The translations under genes were made by a program, and so were the position numbers. Below are positions 60,822 through 64,000 of a stretch of DNA of 64,000 nucleotides, piece by piece. The DNA lies in the NCBI RefSeq assembly GCF_026236535.1, contig NZ_JAHTMW010000008.1:186001-250000 (forward strand). The letters are read 5' to 3'. Numbering within the stretch: the stretch's first letter is position 1; the number at the start of each line of letters is the position of its first letter. The stretch is from Streptomyces sp. SKN60 (lineage in GTDB: Bacteria; Actinomycetota; Actinomycetes; Streptomycetales; Streptomycetaceae). The notes under the pieces are model-generated. The model did no database searches and was not told the DNA's origin. It saw only the letters and a program-made list of their open reading frames with translations.

Positions 60822-62609
60822 GTGAACACCGCATCCGCCTCGGAGGCGACGGGTGCCGAGTCCCTGCGCGTCCGCGAGACGCTCCAGGCGCTGTACGGAC
60901 ATGTCCGCCCGCATCGCTGGACCGTCGTACTCGGTCTGCTGCTGGCGCTGGCGGGGGCCGCCGGCGGACTGCTCCAGCCGCTGGCCACGAAGGCGCTGGT
61001 CGACCGGCTCTCTTCCGGTGGCACGATCGCCGCCGTTCTGCTGGCCCTGACCGTACTGGTGCTGCTGAGCACGGTGGCCGAGGCCTTCGGCGCCTACGTC
61101 CTGGAGCGGACGGCCGAGTCGGTGGTCCTGGCCGCCCGCCGCGGCCTCATCGGCCGGCTGCTGCGACTGCGGCTCTCGGCGGTGGACCGGATGCAGCCGG
61201 GAGATCTGATGTCACGGGTCACCTCCGACACCACGCTCCTGCGCGCCGTCAGCACCCAGGCGGTGGTCAACGCCGCGACCGGGGCGCTCACGCTGATCGC
61301 GGCGGTCGTGGTGATGGCCTTCCTGGACGCCGTCCTGCTCGGCGTGACCCTCGTCGTGGTCCTGGTCGTCGGCGCGGGCGCCGCCCTGGTGATGCCGAAG
61401 ATCGGGCAGGCCGCCGAGCGCTCCCAGGCCGCGGTCGGGGAGATGTCCACCGGCCTGGAGCGGGTCTTCGGCGCGTTCCGCACGGTGAAGGCGTCCGGTG
61501 CCGAGGAGCGGGAGACCGCCCGCGTCGAGGCGTCGGCCAGACGGGCGTGGCGCCACGGCGTGCGCGGCGCGAAATGGGAGGCCCTGCTGGGAACGGCGGA
61601 CAACCTCGCTGTCGAGTTGGCGTTCCTCGTGGTGCTCGCGGTCGGCGGGGCGCGGGTGGCCGCCGGGGACATCCCCGTCTCCACGCTCATCGCCTTCCTG
61701 CTGTACCTGTTCTACCTGATGGAGCCGGTGTACAAGCTGGTCGAGGCCGCCTCCGCGTACCAGGAGGGCGCGGCCGCGATCTCCCGGATCAAGGAGGTGG
61801 ACCGTCTTGTTGCGGAGCCGCCGGCCACGTACAAGCCGGTGCGGACAGCGGTGCGTCCGGCGTCGGTCCGCTTCGAGGACGTGTCCTTCCGCTACGGGCC
61901 CGGGCTGCCGTACATCCACCAGCGGGTGGACTTCGACGTGCCGGGCGCCGGGATGACCGCGTTCGTCGGCCCCTCGGGTGCGGGCAAGTCGACGGTCTTC
62001 TCGCTCATCGAGCGGTTCTACGAGACGACCGGCGGGCGCATCCTGGTCGACGGCACGGACATACGGCAGTGGCCGCTGTCCGAACTGCGGTCCGTCATCG
62101 GGTACGTGGAGCAGGACGCTCCGGTCCTGGCCGGCACGCTGCGGGAGAACCTGGTCCACAGCGCGCCCGGCGCGACGGACGAAGACGTCCGCGACGTCCT
62201 CGCGCGGACGCGCCTCGACACCCTCGTCGACCGTCTCCCGTACGGCCTGGACACCCTGGTCGGGCACCGCGGCTCGAAGCTGTCCGGCGGCGAACGCCAG
62301 CGCGTCGCGATCGCCCGCGCAGTGCTGCGCAGACCTCGGCTGCTGCTCCTGGACGAGGCGACCTCGCAACTCGACGCCGTCAACGAGCTGGCACTGCGGG
62401 ACGTCATCGCCGAGACGGCACGCGAGACCACCGTCCTGGTGGTGGCACACCGCCTGTCCACGGTGACGGGCGCCGACCGCATCGTGGTCATGGACGCCGG
62501 CCGGGTCCGCGCGATCGGTACCCACGAGGAACTGGTGGACCGGGACGAGCTGTACGCACAGCTCGCCGCGACCCAGCTTCTGCTCCCGGCCGGGCCTTCC
62601 GGCAGGTGA
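60822..62609 (+). CDS. ABC exporter half-transporter (permease-ATPase)
   Basis: 595 residues from GTG with AAAAGGAAT upstream. Six-helix membrane domain (residues 30-310), then the nucleotide-binding domain: Walker A GPSGAGKST, Q-loop VEQDAPVLAG, signature LSGGERQRV, Walker B LLLLDEATSQLD, H-loop VAHRLST. A homodimeric B-subfamily exporter, typical for export of peptides, lipids or antibiotics. It is the likely exporter or resistance pump for the cluster product. Confidence 0.92.
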   Translation: MNTASASEATGAESLRVRETLQALYGHVRPHRWTVVLGLLLALAGAAGGLLQPLATKALVDRLSSGGTIAAVLLALTVLVLLSTVAEAFGAYVLERTAESVVLAARRGLIGRLLRLRLSAVDRMQPGDLMSRVTSDTTLLRAVSTQAVVNAATGALTLIAAVVVMAFLDAVLLGVTLVVVLVVGAGAALVMPKIGQAAERSQAAVGEMSTGLERVFGAFRTVKASGAEERETARVEASARRAWRHGVRGAKWEALLGTADNLAVELAFLVVLAVGGARVAAGDIPVSTLIAFLLYLFYLMEPVYKLVEAASAYQEGAAAISRIKEVDRLVAEPPATYKPVRTAVRPASVRFEDVSFRYGPGLPYIHQRVDFDVPGAGMTAFVGPSGAGKSTVFSLIERFYETTGGRILVDGTDIRQWPLSELRSVIGYVEQDAPVLAGTLRENLVHSAPGATDEDVRDVLARTRLDTLVDRLPYGLDTLVGHRGSKLSGGERQRVAIARAVLRRPRLLLLDEATSQLDAVNELALRDVIAETARETTVLVVAHRLSTVTGADRIVVMDAGRVRAIGTHEELVDRDELYAQLAATQLLLPAGPSGR

Positions 62610-62704
62610 GGGGAGTCCCCCAGGGCTGCTGCACGACCGCGGCCGGTTCACGCCCACGGCCAGGGCCTTCGCGGCGCACGGCACGGCTGTGCCCAGTGCC
62701 GGCG

Positions 62705-63952
62705 TCAACGGACGTACTTCGCCGGCTTGGTGGCGGCGTTGAGCAACGCCTCCAGCGGTCCGCGGTGGAAGAAGCGGGACCAGACCGCGGCGAACACGAT
62801 CGCCCCGAGGATGAACGTGAGCACGGGGAGCCAGGACGTCTGGGTCCTCTCGCCGGCCGATACGCCGAGCATGGACTGGGCGAGGAAGTGGCCGACGTAC
62901 GCCGTCAGGGACATGGTGCCCACGGCGATGACGGGTTTCGCCAGGCTGCGCAGGCGCGGCAGACGGTCCATGAGCACCGTCGCACCGACGATCACGAGGA
63001 TGGCGACGCCGACGCTGCCGATGATGTCGAAGGTGGTGCCGCTGTGCGGCCCGACGGACAGCAGTTCCGAGGCCGCCCGCTGGGGGGCCTCGAAGGATCC
63101 GCCGCCGAGCGAGGACGCCTTCTCGAACCCGGCGGACGACGACTTCCCGTCCTCCGCCATGCTGCGCAGCGCGTTCGGGCCCGCCAGCAGCAGGGACAGG
63201 CCGTACGCGCCGGCGGTCAGGGCGGCGCCGAGCGCGGCCAGCCGCCGCTGGACGGAGGCGGCCGACAGGTCGAGGCGGGCCAGCGCCATGCCGGCGACGA
63301 CGAACGACATCCAGGTGATCGTCGGGTAGAAGCCGGTGAGCAGCAGGTCGAGGACGCCGACCTCGCTGAGCTTCTTGAGCGGGTCGTAGGCGTTGACGGT
63401 CTGCTGGACGGACTCGCCGAGCTGCGAGTTCAGGACGAACGCCAGCTGCGGTGTGACGAGCGCGAGGCCGGCCGCGGTGATCGCCAGGGCTTTGGCCGAC
63501 AGCCGCAGCAGGGGCAGGGCGAGGAGGAAGTAGACACCGTAGAAGCCGAGGATGATCACGCCCCCGTACTCCATCGCCAGCACGGTGCCCAGGGCCAGCA
63601 GGACCACGGCGCGGATCGCGATCCGGGCCTTCGCCTGGCGGCCCGCGAGGCCGGTCTTCGGCTCGCGGCGGCCGGCGATCAGCATCAGCGAGAACCCGGC
63701 GAGGGTGGCGAACAGGACCGAGGAGTGCCCGTCGGCCAGATACCGGACCCAGGTGCCGACGCCGTGCGTGGACGAGAGCACCGGGCCGATGTGGACGATG
63801 TACATGCCGAACACCGCCAGCGCGCGGGCCAGGTCCACCCCGACCAGGCGTCCCATCGAGGGCTTCCCTGCGGTCTCGGACGCGGTACGGAGTCGTGGAG
63901 GCGAGTTCTCCTGCGGAGACGACGTCGCCTGCGGCGGCTGTATCTGTGTCAT
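62705..63952 (-). CDS. Multi-pass membrane protein, DUF418/HGSNAT-like acyltransferase
   Basis: 415 residues with about ten hydrophobic helices. The opening RLVGVDLARALAVFGMYIVHIGP is the signature of heparan-alpha-glucosaminide N-acetyltransferase/DUF1624-DUF418 membrane proteins, and the end (MSLTAYVGHFLAQSMLG, WSRFFHRGPLEALL) fits DUF418. It possibly transfers acyl groups across the membrane; function is unproven. Convergent with the ABC gene, so its membership in the cluster is uncertain. Confidence 0.82.
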   Translation of the reverse strand: MTQIQPPQATSSPQENSPPRLRTASETAGKPSMGRLVGVDLARALAVFGMYIVHIGPVLSSTHGVGTWVRYLADGHSSVLFATLAGFSLMLIAGRREPKTGLAGRQAKARIAIRAVVLLALGTVLAMEYGGVIILGFYGVYFLLALPLLRLSAKALAITAAGLALVTPQLAFVLNSQLGESVQQTVNAYDPLKKLSEVGVLDLLLTGFYPTITWMSFVVAGMALARLDLSAASVQRRLAALGAALTAGAYGLSLLLAGPNALRSMAEDGKSSSAGFEKASSLGGGSFEAPQRAASELLSVGPHSGTTFDIIGSVGVAILVIVGATVLMDRLPRLRSLAKPVIAVGTMSLTAYVGHFLAQSMLGVSAGERTQTSWLPVLTFILGAIVFAAVWSRFFHRGPLEALLNAATKPAKYVR

Positions 63953-64000
63953 ACGAGGAATCTCCCGGTGCGGTACGGACGCGGACCATCCGGCAGGCTT

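Noticed and set aside
61212..63989. 925-codon minus-strand frame covering the ABC gene and the membrane protein
   Set aside because: It is a shifted frame of the DUF418-like gene continued antisense to the ABC exporter; no domain continuity.

Overview
The window is high-GC actinobacterial DNA, almost certainly from a Streptomyces. Evidence: strong GC bias at third codon positions, many GTG starts, GGAG-type ribosome binding sites, and families typical of streptomycetes (DHA2 MFS pumps, F420-type LLM oxidoreductases, CU044_5270 proteins, DyP/catalase pairs). There is no rRNA, tRNA or core housekeeping gene. Six TetR regulators, five MFS pumps, four SDRs, two DJ-1-like proteins and more than ten broken genes point to an accessory region such as a chromosome arm.

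Layout. 0-4 kb: fatty-acid/acyl-CoA catabolism (acyl-CoA ligase, APH-like kinase, acyl-CoA dehydrogenase). 4.2-4.9 kb: a VapBC-like toxin-antitoxin pair followed by an iteron-like repeat. 5.7-10.3 kb: a TetR, a frameshifted MFS pump, an SRPBCC protein, and a dead IS5-family transposase abutting a thioredoxin-reductase remnant. 10.3-13.4 kb: XRE-cupin regulator divergent from an MFS pump fused in frame to a SAM methyltransferase. 13.7-28.4 kb: small redox and efflux modules, each with a divergent regulator (OhrR-like, LysR, TetR, TetR). 29.4-32.6 kb: TetR, carotenoid-oxygenase-type dioxygenase and quinone oxidoreductase. 33-34.7 kb: ECF sigma factor and CU044_5270 membrane protein. 35-37.2 kb: VOC protein, DJ-1 protein and SDR. 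37.6-38.1 kb: a decayed gene and repeat copy 2. 38.4-42.2 kb: unknown protein, DyP peroxidase, catalase-like protein and TetR. 42.5-44.1 kb: MFS pump. 44.9-51.7 kb: a meta-cleavage aromatic degradation operon (TetR; extradiol dioxygenase, FAH-family hydrolase, MhpA-like hydroxylase, acetoacetate-CoA ligase, DoxX).

The most distinctive part is 51.85-62.6 kb, a compact biosynthetic locus I do not recognise as any described cluster. It has two AurF-type diiron oxygenases around an SDR, then a KAS III, an acyl carrier protein and a KAS II, then a 932-residue protein joining a UbiB/ABC1 kinase-like domain to a glutamate-1-semialdehyde-aminomutase-type PLP domain, then an ABC exporter. Inferred logic: KAS III/ACP/KAS II build a short or medium acyl chain; the PLP domain aminates an ACP-bound carbonyl (as the related AMT domains of iturin/mycosubtilin synthases do); the AurF proteins oxidise the nitrogen; the ABC protein exports the product. 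Its left edge lies 4 bp from a scar in which a vapB fragment is joined to the same repeat seen beside the intact vapBC genes.

Shared operator-like palindromes link distant loci: one TetR motif occurs at 9.1-9.2, 29.4 and 30.1 kb, another at 6.3 and 37.3 kb, and a 13-bp palindrome at 4.87 and 52.89 kb.
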